Origin: Pardosa pseudoannulata
Lineage: Eukaryota > Arthropoda > Arachnida > Araneae > Lycosidae
Reading direction: 5' to 3'
NCBI GenBank assembly: GCA_032207245.1
Contig: CM063498.1
Location: 90,132,138 to 90,196,137, forward strand
DNA: 64,000 nucleotides
The position numbers and the translations under genes are program-made. The notes under the pieces are model-generated. The model ran no database searches. It was not told the DNA's origin and saw nothing but the letters and a program-made list of their open reading frames with translations. Positions 32,600-44,407 of this stretch are shown piece by piece (positions within the stretch are counted from its first letter, which is position 1; each line of letters begins with the position of its first letter).

Positions 32600-35440
32600 T
32601 TATCTTCACTAGTTTGTGCATGGGTCAGAGCCTTCAGAAGGAGGTTTCAAAAAGAGACCAATGAGGAACTTAGGCTCAATCTTAGAAATAGGTATAGACG
32701 AGAGTTAGCTCTGTATAAAAAGGACTTTAACAACACTAAAAGAGAGTGTTTTCGTAACTTTGTATCCTGTCATCTCAACAAAGGGAAATACTATGAAATT
32801 AAGGAATTTATTACGAAAGACAGAAATCGTATACAGAGCGTTATACGTAAAGCTGATGGTGAGATTACTCATGACTTTGAGGAAACAATTAAATTCATAA
32901 TTGATTCGCATTTTAGTAGCGAACAGGATAATATCATTATGGATAATAATGGACAATACGAATATATAGATATCAGTCGTAAGGAAATCGATAATACTAT
33001 TCGCAGTATGTCCAAGCACAAGGCTCCGGGCATTGATGGAATAAACTTAGAGGTCCTTCATGACCTGTTCAGAGTGAATAGCGACATATTTAGGAACATC
33101 TTCAATAGATGTAATTATTTTGGCTATTTCCCTAAGATTTGGAAGATCGCCAATGTGATTCTTTGTCCCAAGAGTGGGAAAGATCTTAGCCTTGCTGAGG
33201 CTTACAGACCCATTAGTCTGTTATCCGTTTGGGGAAAAATTATGATAAGATTATTACTAATAGGCTTGATTACTATTTGGAAGCTGGATATTATAGTAAT
33301 CTCCAGGTCGGTTTCCGTAAGAAAAGATCCACGGCTATGGCTTTAGATAACGTTATGACCTTTATTAGGAAAGCCAACACTGAGAAGAAAGCAACCATAA
33401 TGATTGTCCTTGACATCAAGGGGGCTTTCGATAGCGTGAAGTGGGAGAGTATAAGGTCGATGCTCGAAAAGATCAACCTGCCAGATTATTTAAAGGCAGT
33501 AATTAATTCTTTTATTTTACATAGGAAAGTTATTTGTAATAAATATATTAAGGATTACTATGGAGGTGTTCCACAGGGGTCCAGCTTAGGACCTAAGCTT
33601 TGGCTGATAGTTATTAATGAAATCTTGGGTAGTAGTGATAATTATGTTATTCAAGCTTACGCTGATGACATTTGTTTATTAGTTAAGGCTAATGCCCCAC
33701 GTTACTTTGGGGAGGTTACGAAACCTTATTTGGATAAAATTTATAATTGGGCCATTGATTGTGGTCTAAGTTTTAGTGAGAACAAGTGCACTTATACAAT
33801 TATAAAATTAGGGAAAAACATAAGGTCTTTCCCCCCTATTAAGATAGGCAATATAAAAATTAAGCATAAAAAGGTTATTGAGTACCTTGGGGTACACATT
33901 GACAATAAGTTAACTTGGACTGCCCATCTGAGGCAGCTTAAGGAAAAAGTTACCAATTTTATGGTAAAGATAAATAGTATTAGTAGGGTTCGATGGGGTG
34001 TTAACTCCATCTTACTGAAGAATATTTATAATTGTATTATTGAGAAACAGTTAACCTATAACTGTGAAATTTGGTATAGGGACACTAGGAGAGTTTATAA
34101 TATGCTAAATTCTCTACAACGTATTGCTTTGTTGAAGATAACAAAAGCCTATAGCAGTGTTTCAACCGCTGCGCTTCAAGTTCTTGCCGGCGTAATTCCT
34201 ATAAATCTGATTTGCGAAAAGCAACAAAAATATTACTTATTGAAACATAAGAGGGAAAGTATTATGATTGACGGTGAAGTTATTCAATATGAAGATGTGG
34301 ATTGGGAGATGGACTCTCCTTTTCCCCCTTGGGATGAATACGAAATTGATTGGATAAGTTCCGATCAGTGCAATAAAAGTCTGATGATTTACACGGACGG
34401 TTCGAAATTATTGGATAAGTTGGGTTTCGCCTTGATTGTGGTGAAGGAAAACAGTATTGTCTATAAAGCTCAATACAGAGTAGGCGATAGAGGCACTGTT
34501 TACAAGTGCGAGGTCTTAGCTATTAGTAAAGCTCTTGACTTTATTCTGACGAATAACCTACAAGACGTCTATATAAGAACGGATTCACTTTCTGCTTTAC
34601 ACGCGATCACAGGGAATAGTAGAAATTCTCTAATTATAAGATTGAAGAGCATGTTGAGAAGTTGTAGTCAAGTTATACATTTGAATTGGGTTCAAGCTCA
34701 TGTTGGTGAAGAGTTTAACGAAATTGTGGACGGTTTGGCTAAAGAAGCCACGAGAAAGAGGAGGAAGTGGATTTTGAAGTTGGTTTTTCAACCCAACAGA
34801 TCAAGTCCTTATTACTAAAGGAGGCGCTACAGAAGTGGCAAGAGGATTGGACGAACGAAGACAAGGGTCGTCATCTCTTTGATTTCTTTCCATCGGTGAG
34901 CGTTGGTAGGCTCGAAGATAATTTCTTCATTAATCAAATTTACACTGGCCATGGGGCCATTCCAGTTCATCAAGCTAGGCTATTCGGGAAGAATCCTAGT
35001 TGTTGGTGTGGGGACAATGATGGTTCCCTAAAACATTTAATTTATTATTGTAAGCATGGTGAAAATATCGGGAAACAATGGTTTCCTAGTAATTTTAACA
35101 ATGTTCCCATCAAATTTCTATGTAAATCTCACAAGTCCAGGACGGGACTTATTGCTCTTATGGAGCTTTTCTTTAATATTTCTATTGATATTTAATGTTG
35201 CTTCTATGATTGTATTTATGTTTATATATCTTATATGTACCTTTGATTGTAATAAAGAGCAGTTGGCTCCTCCGTCGAGGGGTGCTTCGGTTGTTCCAGT
35301 ATGGTGGTCTGGCTCGGTAGTGTTTCAAAATTTGGTTAGGTTTATTGATTGAATTTGGTACTGGTCTCGATTGCTGTCTCGGCGACTAGTCATCTTTTCC
35401 GTATGGCTTAGGCTAGGTCGGGTGTTGGAATACAGTTGTG
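32600..35440 (+). pseudogene. 5'-truncated non-LTR retrotransposon: reverse transcriptase, RNase H and Cys-His tail (I/R1/LOA-like)
   Basis: This is the largest coding remnant in the window. In frame 2 from about 32600 it has a pre-RT region and RT motif KAPGIDGINLEVL and AYRPISLLS. It moves to frame 1 at the GGGGAAAAA run near 33235. There it has GFRKKRSTAMALDNV, LDIKGAFDSVKWE, GGVPQGSSLGP and the catalytic AYADDICLL. An RNase H domain follows: YTDGSK, CEVLAI, RTDSLSA and DGLAKEA supply D, E, D and D. A second frame change near 34755 leads to the tail at 34767-35195 with CWCGDNDGSLKHLIYYC, the Cys-His motif at the end of such ORF2 proteins. ORF1 and the endonuclease are missing, as expected from incomplete reverse transcription. 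Only two indels and few stops imply a relatively young insertion. The clade is an inference from domain order; the 3' end is not sharply defined. Confidence 0.9.
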
Positions 35441-35799
35441 CATGTAAAAAACACGCATATTTTCGATTATAATTACAACACAATTATTTTCGAATGCAAA
35501 TTCTACAAGTACATTTACTTAACGTGCTTTTACAAAGAACAGATTTAGTGTGATAAATGTTGAAAGAGGGAAGAGTCTAACTTCACAGTCCGAACAAAAA
35601 TACCTAGTCACACATAAAACACACATAGCACTGGTTTGCAGGTCTTAGTTTTATTTTCTGTAGGTGGAATTACCTGTAATAAGTCTCTCTCGGTCAGTCT
35701 CCCAAAAATTCAAGCCAAAAACTCAAAGATAACAACTCGCGGAGTAATGCAAAACCTATCAGAAAACCCGCGCTTTTAAAACCAAAAGAGGACACTGCG

Positions 35800-35972
35800 G
35801 AAACTCACATCTTGTGGACATCTACACGACTAATTTGACGTTAAAAATACAAAAGATAAGGCCAAAACAGTGAGACCGACAAAGAAATCAGATTGCCCGT
35901 ACGACATACGGGCAAATCATTAAAGGCACGGTAACCGCGCCCGTACGGTGTACGTGCAAAACAGGCAAGGGG
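35800..35972 (-). mobile_element. piggyBac-type end, family D, copy 1
   Basis: Its last 150 bp match 58740-58943: ...ctacacgactaattt..., ...ggccaaaacagtg..., ...agattgcccgtacg-catacgggcaaatca... and ...aaacaggcaagggg, followed by TTAA (35973-35976). A short inverted word, GCCCGTACG/CGTACGGGC, lies inside the end. The inner boundary is unclear. Confidence 0.6.
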
Positions 35973-35973
35973 T

Positions 35974-36215
35974 TAAAGGTGACTGGGGCATGTCCTCCAA
36001 GTTCTCAATCAATACCGCAGGGGGTGGCAGGCTAAGTCTGTGAGACTTCTGCTTGGTCCCTGCTTCAAATTTACGAGGACCCACTTGAGCGAAGTCGATC
36101 TTTCACCTTAAATGGTACTCATTCAAACGAAGGGCCCACCCCCTGGCCTTAATACGAGAGCCTACAGGCTCAATCGAGCTTAGTTTGTCCAAGTGGCATC
36201 AGAAACAACAACCAC
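35974..36215 (+). mobile_element. SINE S2 tail
   Basis: ...aaggtgactggggcatg...agttctcaatc...ggtggcaggctaagtctgtg...cttctgcttggtcc... matches 18960-19160. The head is missing; the piggyBac-type end abuts it at TTAA, so that element probably inserted into the SINE. Confidence 0.7.
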
Positions 36216-36856
36216 AAAGTCATCTCTTGTCCGAAAAAAAGCCTTATATTTTTATGAGAAAAAAAAAATTTTGAATTTAATGGCTCAGAAGAATTTCTCT
36301 CAAAGAGGTTGTGACCCCGTGAGGTCACGACTTCTCTGAGACCTACACTTTTAATGAGTCATGCATGTATTTTACCTTAGTTTTTCCCTATACAAATTGC
36401 TCTAGTTTAAGTTTGGTGATAGTCAAGCTGTCAGTTTTCTTTTAAATGAAAAAAAACCTTTAAGATTAAAAGAATATTTAAAAAAAAAAGACTTGCAATT
36501 TTTATCCCTTCTTGCACTGAAGGAAAAGGCAAAAAAAAATCTGTTTCAAAGAATCCATGAAATGATATGCAGTCGTTCAAGGATGAATTCCCTTTTTTTT
36601 TTTTTTTTTTAACTAATCCCGTTCCCTTTCGGAGGAATATTTATTCCCTGCAAAATCTGCGTGAAATCAGAAATCATAACGGCGAGTAATATATTAGTAT
36701 GTTATTCACTGGGTACTCCCTGAACTTGTTTTGAGAGAAAGTCTTTTTCCGTTGAGGAGGAATCTTTTTTATCACTAATATAAGCGAATTTCCGAGTGAA
36801 AAAAATAAAGTGTCTGTAGGATTTATTTTCTTCATTGAATACAAAGAGATACAAGA
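36216..36856. other. gene-free stretch with a 19-bp palindrome
   Basis: At 36295-36345 the words tctctcaaagaggttgtgacc and ggtcacgacttctctgag form an imperfect hairpin around ccgtga. The rest is AT-rich with A and T runs. Confidence 0.3.
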
Positions 36857-36879
36857 ACACACACACACACACACACACA

Positions 36880-36959
<80 letters not shown>

Positions 36960-36976
36960 CATACATATATATATAC

Positions 36977-37031
<55 letters not shown>
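36857..37031. repeat. (CA)n then (TA)n microsatellite
   Basis: About 26 bp of CA followed by about 150 bp of TA with ATATAC variants. Confidence 0.95.
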
Positions 37032-37035
<4 letters not shown>

Positions 37036-37627
37036 GTCTGGAAATTGGGAAATGAATATTAAGAGTATTATTACTGAAAACACATAGTATTAATTAATAT
37101 TACAACAATGAGGAGACACACGACTGTCATCGGAGTGTAGTACAGAGAAAACAACACAGGCGCAAGGTTATATCGCGAAAAAAACAGATTACGTAGTCAA
37201 GAATTAGACACTTTAGTTAGTGGATTTGGGCTGGAGTCACCTCACGCTGTTTATGCTATGGAACAAAGAAAATGACATTGATGGTGTAGCAATTGTCTTT
37301 CTCTACATACATCTTGAAATAAAGAATTTGTAATTGTATTGGTGGTGTTGTAACTTCTATGATGAGACCTCATATATGTATATATATGTGTAACATATTC
37401 AGGAGTTCGTCGCCAATCACCATAATAAAGTCCTAATCACAGTTACATAAGGTTGTCCTAGTTAATAACTTTTATTTCCATATCGAAATACGTAGGCCTT
37501 ACGCCACACACCACATTCCGTCATGTAATGGAATACTTCTCTCGTCCTGTCACGTGGCTATCAAAACCCGAAGCACAATGACTCCACTCTCATAATTTAG
37601 AACCTTGACCACCGTCAATTTTTACTG

Positions 37628-37628
<1 letters not shown>
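37032..37628. other. no gene; possibly LTR-like
   Basis: GC-richer, unique sequence with no long ORF. Words such as gtcacgtggctatcaaaacccg, and a preceding (TA)n, leave it unclassified. Confidence 0.2.

Positions 37629-37703
<75 letters not shown>
37629..37703. repeat. (TA)n microsatellite
   Basis: About 75 bp of TA. Confidence 0.95.
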
Positions 37704-38211
<508 letters not shown>

Positions 38212-38296
38212 GCATAAGTCATGGCAACGTATTTCCTTTCTTGTAGATATGTGAACGGATCATAAACTTTCCCGGTAAACTTTATCCGGTTTCAAA

Positions 38297-38491
38297 ATGT
38301 TATTACCCGATCTTGCGTTGTTGGTTAGGAGGCTTTATGCAAATGTAGAGTCAGCAAATGTTGCGTTGCGAAAATTTCAAATGGCGAAACGGCTGAAAAA
38401 GAAGTGTCCGCATAAACCAAAGGGATGTGTTATCTGTAACCACCTTTATGCAAGATTGAGCACCATCGTACTGTGTCATTCCAATGAATGA
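38297..38491 (+). pseudogene. possible transposase helix-turn-helix scrap
   Basis: The frame contains LVRRLYANVESANVALRKFQ, then MAKRLKKKCPHKPKG. This is the pattern of the N-terminal helix-turn-helix of an arthropod Tc1/mariner-like transposase group (…LYxxxxSxxxALRxFrxxKxLrkgp…). The similarity is short and from memory of the pattern only. No DDE domain follows. Confidence 0.3.
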
Positions 38492-38609
38492 TTCCTGATG
38501 CAAACCTTTGATTAAGACAGAGTGATCAGCCGCAGTTGCAAGATCGCGTATAATTCCTACGAACACCTGACCTCACTAACAGCCGATTTTTGGCTACTGA
38601 GTTATTTAT

Positions 38610-39135
38610 CACATTGACGAACAGTAGGAACAAGTGAAGTTCAAAAAATAACACTATATGTCTTTGTAATTTTTAGACTATTAGAAGTATGTTTTACTCT
38701 TTCTGCTGAAATAAACTTAATTTTGATTAATCCAGCGCCTTTTATTAAGTTGCGGCTATAACCGTCATGGCGCCAGCCGACTGTAGACATTAAGTAATAG
38801 GACGATGGCGGTTATAACTGCAAAAAAATTTAAAAAAGTAAAGGACTCAAATAAGCAATTTTTTGTATGCTACAAAGTATTTTTGGGAGTTTTACACGAA
38901 ACGTTAGTTCATAATCAAACAAAAATAAAAAAAATGGCAAAAACATTTGTTATAATTTTATAATTATTACACAATTTCGGTATGCCATGTTTCAAAGCAT
39001 GGTGCAGGACACAGTGCAGGTTTTGACATGCAATTCTTGCAGCAATATGACCGTTTCGTTTTGGACGGCTTTTACCATCATGCCACATAGTGAACTTCAC
39101 TTTGAAGGCTATAGACGGAAGTGTCCGTCAACGTG
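38610..39135 (+). mobile_element. TTAA MITE, family C, copy 1
   Basis: It starts CACATTGACGAACAGT and ends GTCCGTCAACGTG before TTAA (39136-39139); the left flank is TTAT. The arms also share GTGAAGTTC/GAACTTCAC, giving about 40 bp of interrupted inverted repeat. It matches 55159-55735 along its length. The palindromic word GCGGCTATAACCGTCATGGC lies near the middle. Confidence 0.75.
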
Positions 39136-39164
39136 TTAATTTGCATATAATTAAGAAACAAATA

Positions 39165-39335
39165 AGGTTTGGTTTGGAGTGCTACGGCCTAACTACACGA
39201 GAACTAAAGAGACCGGAACCCACTGCTTAAAGCCGATTCAGAATAGCTACGAACATGCATGCCATCAGCGGGATTCGAACCAGTGAACTTCAGTACCGAA
39301 GAGCAGCTCTCTACCATTGGGGCATCGTTCGACAG
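39165..39335 (-). mobile_element. SINE S1, antisense copy
   Basis: GGTTTGGTTTGGAGTGCTAC...agaccggaacccactgcttaaagccg...tgccatcagcgggattcgaacc.... It is full length. The same insertion is present at 55768-55935 with the same flanks (attaagaaacaaataagg), so it predates the duplication of the region. Confidence 0.85.
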
Positions 39336-39554
39336 AAACAAATATGAAAACATATCTAATTAAATCTGCAATTCTGTAATTCTCTTCATTACTTTTTACT
39401 AAATACTTATTTATAAATTACAAAAAAAAAAAAAATTCTTTTTAAAAATAAAATGATAAAACATAACTTAGTGTTTGTTCTAGGAAGGAATGTTTTATTT
39501 TCATGAAATAAAAACATTTATTTCATAAAAAAAATACTGGGTTACTTAACTGCT

Positions 39555-39765
39555 GTTCTCAATTACAGATTTAATGCATAGCTCAATAGTATTATAGAGT
39601 CGTTTAACATAATTTTCAGAACTTTCATTGATCCAAACATTGTAAATATTTGTTTCTAGTTCTGGTGGCAAAGTTGTAGGCTTCATATTTTGATTTCCTC
39701 CTTACTCCATTAATAAAAACCGGATAATTTCTATGAGATTAAGATCTAGACCAGAGGTATTCAAC
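39555..39765 (-). pseudogene. Tc1-type transposase C-terminal remnant, copy 1
   Basis: The minus strand reads LDLNLIEIIRFLLME, then NQNMKPTTLPPELETNIYNV and SENYVKRLYNTIELCIKS. The DLN-IE phrase corresponds to the last catalytic segment of DD34E transposases (SPDLNPIE), and the following helices match in spacing. One stop interrupts it. A sister copy is at 57805-58005. It belongs to a different lineage from the Tc1 element at 2649. Confidence 0.6.
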
Positions 39766-39827
39766 CTTTAACACTTTAAGAAACCCTTGAGCTTATCGTT
39801 TTGTTGAAGTATCCGTCATTGTGTTAA

Positions 39828-40255
39828 AATCCCTCGTGTACCATCCACACCTTTCAACACTGGTCGAACTTAAAGATTCTTTCTCTATTCTGTCATTTTC
39901 TACCATTCATTACATGTTGCATGCTACTGTAATGGGTGTTGTAATCCACCTTAGTAACGTAGAATGTGCTGATGGTTTGTCAGAACAATTGTTATTGAAA
40001 GAATAAAGGAAGGCAACTCACCACTGTCTTGTTCATTGTAATTTGAGTCGTCAGCGCCGGCTATCGGTAATGTTGTAAGTAACTGTTTTTCTTCGAAGCA
40101 AAAACCGCTAATTTTTACCCCTTTTGTTTCAAACCGCACATCTTTATAATTACGGCGTTCTGATAACCGCATCGAAGAAGCTTCCGCAAATGCAAATTGC
40201 ATAGATACAAATTTCCCTAGATGCTGCGCGCGAGCATGTTGCAGTATATAAGGTG
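39828..40255. other. gene-free stretch
   Basis: Less AT-rich after 40030 but without a recognisable element; it ends where the jockey-type coding remnant begins. Confidence 0.25.
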
Positions 40256-40289
40256 AGAGGCACAGTTCATCCTCTTTCCCCTAATTGCT

Positions 40290-41060
40290 CGAAACAGCAA
40301 ATTAAGTACTAGCAACAAACTGCTCATCTATAAATCCTATCTTCGCCCACAACTTACTTATACGAGTGTTGCATGGTCATATTGGCTGACTCTCATATTA
40401 AATCTCTAGCTGCTGCTCAAAATATCACCATTCGGCAAATCACTAATTCCCCCTGGTATTTCAGGAATAAAGAAATTAGTAATGAAATCAAGCTTCCCTC
40501 TCTTCCAAATTTCCTTCAAAATTTAGCAACCAAGTTTAATAAAAACTTAAGAATTGATCATCTTATTGAACTAGCTCAGTATGACTATGCAAACTCTAGT
40601 AATCGTAAAAGACCGATGGCCATCTTAGCCCAAGACTACTAATAAATTCTATTCGTCAGTCAACTCCGCTTTGAGAAATTCTATTGGATCTCCCTGGATC
40701 CTGCCCCACTGCCTTGCACTTCTTCCCCCCCCTTAACTCTCCTACTGTACCAATTGTGCCTTTAATGCTCATTTTAACCTGTTATTCCTAACTTAACTAT
40801 ACATTTACCTTCTCTTGTTGACGATTTTTACATCTGTGTTTACTTCTCTGCACAAATTCAAGCACCCTTATTCCCCAAATCTTATACTTATTTTTACTTG
40901 TTAGAGCCAAATCAATTCAATAATGCTGTTTTGCCAATCCCATCAGAATTGCAGAACTAGAGGGCTTGGCCCAGGCAGTTCTGTGCCTAATGCATCCTGT
41001 GTGCTCCTGTGTGCAGTCGAGAGGGGAAATCACTCTCGGCTTTGGAATCATTGGGCTTGA
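40290..41060 (+). pseudogene. jockey-type non-LTR retrotransposon, reverse transcriptase C-terminus and 3' region
   Basis: From about 40305 the frame reads NKLLIYKSYLRPQLTYTSVA, the conserved post-catalytic block of jockey-clade reverse transcriptases. A frame change near 40372 leads into DSHIKSLAAAQNITIRQITN and SPWYFRNKEISNEIKLPSLP. It ends NRKRPMAILAQDY, stop at 40640-40642. This ordering (LRP...TY, RQITNSPWF/YVRN, LPSL) is characteristic of the end of jockey ORF2. About 400 bp of 3' untranslated sequence follows (…gagggcttggcccaggcagttctgtgcc…). Everything upstream, including the catalytic YADD, is lost by 5' truncation. Confidence 0.82.
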
Positions 41061-41171
41061 GTAAAATACCTTTTCACCTGTTAATCACTTGCAAGCCGCA
41101 AGTTGTTATTAACGCACTGATGTCTTATACTTTACCTTTTTACTATTTATTTACTTATTGGTCTTTTAACC

Positions 41172-41530
41172 CCTTCCGGTATGATTTAATAATGAAAACC
41201 TGTGCATGAAATAACCATTTAATTTTTATTTAAAAAACTTGTTTCATTTTACAATTCTTACATATTCTTAATTAAAATCGACTTTTTACATAGTTTTAAA
41301 TAATATCAGAAACAGTAAAATTAAGAAAATATCAAAGCAAAACATTAATAAGGTATACAGATAATAGTCTTCAAGCTAGTGGTATTTTTCAAAACAAAGT
41401 GCAAAAGAATTCTTAATTGTTTACACCGCCAAGTAGTCTCACTTTTAATTTGATTCTTGTAACACACACGGCATTTCTTAGTGGGTTTTCTTTTATTCTG
41501 ACTCATTAATTTGGCAATGACTTGTACCAA
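41172..41530 (-). pseudogene. piggyBac-type element end with transposase C-terminal Cys-rich tail (copy A2)
   Basis: TTAA at 41168-41171 is followed by CCCCTTCCGG, the element end. Reading inwards on the minus strand, the coding part gives KLMSQNKRKPTKKCRVCYKN, then ETTWRCKQ, before decaying into the segment shared with window bases 1-45. Paired CxxC-type cysteines in a basic context match the C-terminal Cys-rich domain of piggyBac transposases, which binds the element end. The DDD catalytic core is absent. Confidence 0.65.
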
Positions 41531-41642
41531 GAAATTCTAAGTAAACAATATGCAATAGTGACTTGTGATTTACATTTGTTACATTTAGTATACAAAAAGA
41601 AATTTTAAACTAAATTAATTTATTTAACAGTAACTTTAATCG

Positions 41643-41704
41643 CTTGACGATAGCTCGTCATTGTGCGGTATGGAATGAAAAACTAATGACGAGCTATTGT
41701 CAAG
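41643..41704. repeat. 20-bp hairpin
   Basis: CTTGACGATAGCTCGTCATT (41643-41662) pairs with AATGACGAGCTATTGTCAAG (41685-41704), with one mismatch and a 22-base loop. TTAA-like words lie on both sides, so it may be a minimal foldback end. Confidence 0.8.
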
Positions 41705-43160
41705 GGACATCATACTTAAAGTTAAAAAAAAATAAATTTTTAAATCAAAACATAAAAAAATAATGTATAAAAAAAAAAAAATATTTTTTTAAAAATTAAC
41801 GAAATAAAAATAAATTAAAATTTTAAAAATAAATATAATTTAAAGAAATTTAAAAATTTATAAAAAAAAATTTCAACCAAAAAATTTAAATTAACCTTTT
41901 TAAAAAATTTAACCCCGAAACTAAAAAAAAAAAACCAAAAAAATGTTTTATTCTTTGCAAGTAAAGCAGTTGAATGTAAAAAAAAATAAAAAAGCTAATA
42001 ATGCAAAAATAAAATAAAAAAATAAAAAAAAAATATTTCAGACTTACCAAGTAAAAGTATTAGAGTAAGGTAAAATTTTTAAATTAAAAAAGATAATAAT
42101 TGATTTTTTTACACAAAAGTAAATAAAAGTCAGAAATCAAAAATATAAAATAAAAAAACAATAAACAGGGACTATTAATTATATCATAAAAAAAAACATA
42201 TTATAAAAGATCACAAACCAACAAAGTTTTATCAATAAATGGTAAGAAAAAGTGAAAAATTTAACATGAAAGGTAAAATAAAAATGAAAAAAATAAACAA
42301 AAACTAAAAAATGAATAAAAAAAATTCAATTAAATATTTTAAATAATAAGAATAACATAAAATTTAAAATATAAACAATAAAAAATATTAAATAATAAAG
42401 AAAAAAAAAAAAAAAATTATAGTAAACAACAAAAATAGCTAAAAAAAAAAGAAAAAACAAAAAACAATCTTAATTTATTTATTTTTTATAAAAATTAAAT
42501 AAAATTTTTAATTACAATTTGCAAATTAAACATTTATTCATATATATGTATATATACTTAATAACTTTTTATATCGTTTATAATTTATTTTATTAATAAA
42601 TATTTTATCTATTTTATTTTGTAATATGTCTTTTTGTTTTTTTTAATTATATTTCTCCTTTCTTGATTTTCTGCTGTGTTTGTTATATTAGAATTTTTGT
42701 CTATATTTAAAATATTTTTTTTTTAATTTTTTTTAAGATTTTATGATAAAAAAAAGAAAAAAACAAGCTTTTAATTTTTTTATAAAAATCTATTATATGT
42801 CTTTATTTTTATTAAATTAATATAATATAATTATATTTAAAATAAACACCATATAATATATATTAATTTTGTTTTATTAATAACATCTTATTTGTTTTAT
42901 GTAAATACACATAAAAAATTACTATCATATGTAAATTAGTTAACATTTTTTAAAACATTATTAAAAAAAGCAATTTTTAAATACATATAACGTCAATATG
43001 AAATATATATTGAAGATGAATCAAATAGAGCAAATAATTTATCCATTTATTTGAAATTTTTAATTTGTTATTCAATATCAATTCTGTAAAATTTAAAAAC
43101 AAACATAAAAACAAATAATATGTTTCTCAGATAATTAAAGTATTGTAAACACAATTTTTT
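41705..43160. repeat. extreme A/T low-complexity tract
   Basis: About 1.4 kb of mostly A-runs then T-runs with little G or C. No gene or repeat unit is visible; it is likely degenerate simple sequence. Confidence 0.8.
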
Positions 43161-43779
43161 ACATAAAAATAAACCTTGATCCTTTCAGTTAGCTCAAAAA
43201 TATACAGGCAGTAATTTAATTACTGCAGTAGTGATATCATTTACCTGAGACAGCTGAAAAATGTGGCCAGTAGACATAAAATTCACATTTATTCCAACTT
43301 TAGTTTTGAGAGATGGGTAAAAAGAACTTGAGTCGGAGAACACTCCTTTATCTGATATTTTATGACTGGGAAATTAGGTAGTAATAAATGAGGAGAAAAA
43401 TTAGAACAATGGATATCTATTTTAGATGTAATAGTATTGATATATTATATATACATATAGATGCAACATTATATATCTTACAAAAATGTGTGAACATATT
43501 TCGCTGTAATACTACTAACTTCTTTTTTACAATAAATATTAAAAATTTAATTTTTGCTAAATTTAAAATGCTAAAAATGGTAAAATAGATGGAACAACAT
43601 TTAAAAAATTGTCTTGTTTATATTGATGTTTTGGAATCTACTTAAAATTTCTTTTAAAATGTGCAATTCAAAAAAATTAAAAGAATTTTCTTCCAATGTT
43701 ATCCAAATTAAACTTTATATCTCATGGTTTAAATCAAGCAAGTAGAACTTGGCTTACAAATTAATATCCAAAAATATTT
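43161..43779. other. gene-free stretch
   Basis: Unique AT-rich sequence; nothing recognised. Confidence 0.3.
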
Positions 43780-43917
43780 CTAAGCATTGACAATTAATAC
43801 GCAAAACTTTTCTTTAGTTGTTAAAGAAAGCATTTTCATTGAAAATAAAATAAGTCTAAGGCTGAGAAAATATATATAAAATATATATATAATATATTTA
43901 TATATATAGAGAGAGAG

Positions 43918-43991
<74 letters not shown>

Positions 43992-44405
43992 GTAAATTAA
44001 CTAAAGTAGTAAATATTTATTAACAGCATTAGTGACACATTTAGATATGAAAATTCAAACTTTTCTTCTCTCAAAAACATTTATTAAAATCAGCAGTAAT
44101 ATTGCTTAATAAACAGCAAATACATTCATTAATATAAAATTCAAGCTATGCTGTCTGCATTATAATTTTGTACTGCATGAACTAAACTAAGTATTTGCCA
44201 AGATGCTTTACACATTAATGAGTGAAATCTTTACTAATCATTGCAAAACTACTTAACACGTTAATACGTAAACATTATTTTCATTGCAAAAGAAAACATT
44301 TTGACTAGTAAACAAATAAAAGTCAAAAACTAAGAAAAACAGATGTATCTGTTAGAAAAATCAAATAAAATATTAAGCAATTATCAACAACATTACTGAC
44401 ACATT
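43780..44405 (+). repeat. dispersed repeat DR3, cluster part 1
   Basis: Phrases aagtatttgccaagatgctttacacattaatg and ...cattgcaaaactacttaacacgttaatacgtaaac recur here, at 45450-45570, 47360-47460, 47775-47840, 60440-60520 and 60990-61050. A (TA)n tract at 43871-43989 interrupts. The pogo element at 44408 was inserted into this repeat. Confidence 0.7.
43871..43989. repeat. (TA)n microsatellite with a (GA)n patch
   Basis: TA runs around a short gagagagaga at 43909-43919. Confidence 0.95.
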
Positions 44406-44407
44406 TA

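Noticed and set aside
36295..36345. Imperfect hairpin as a terminator or regulatory structure
   Set aside because: It is short and interrupted, has no T-run after it, and a bacterial-type terminator has no meaning in this context.
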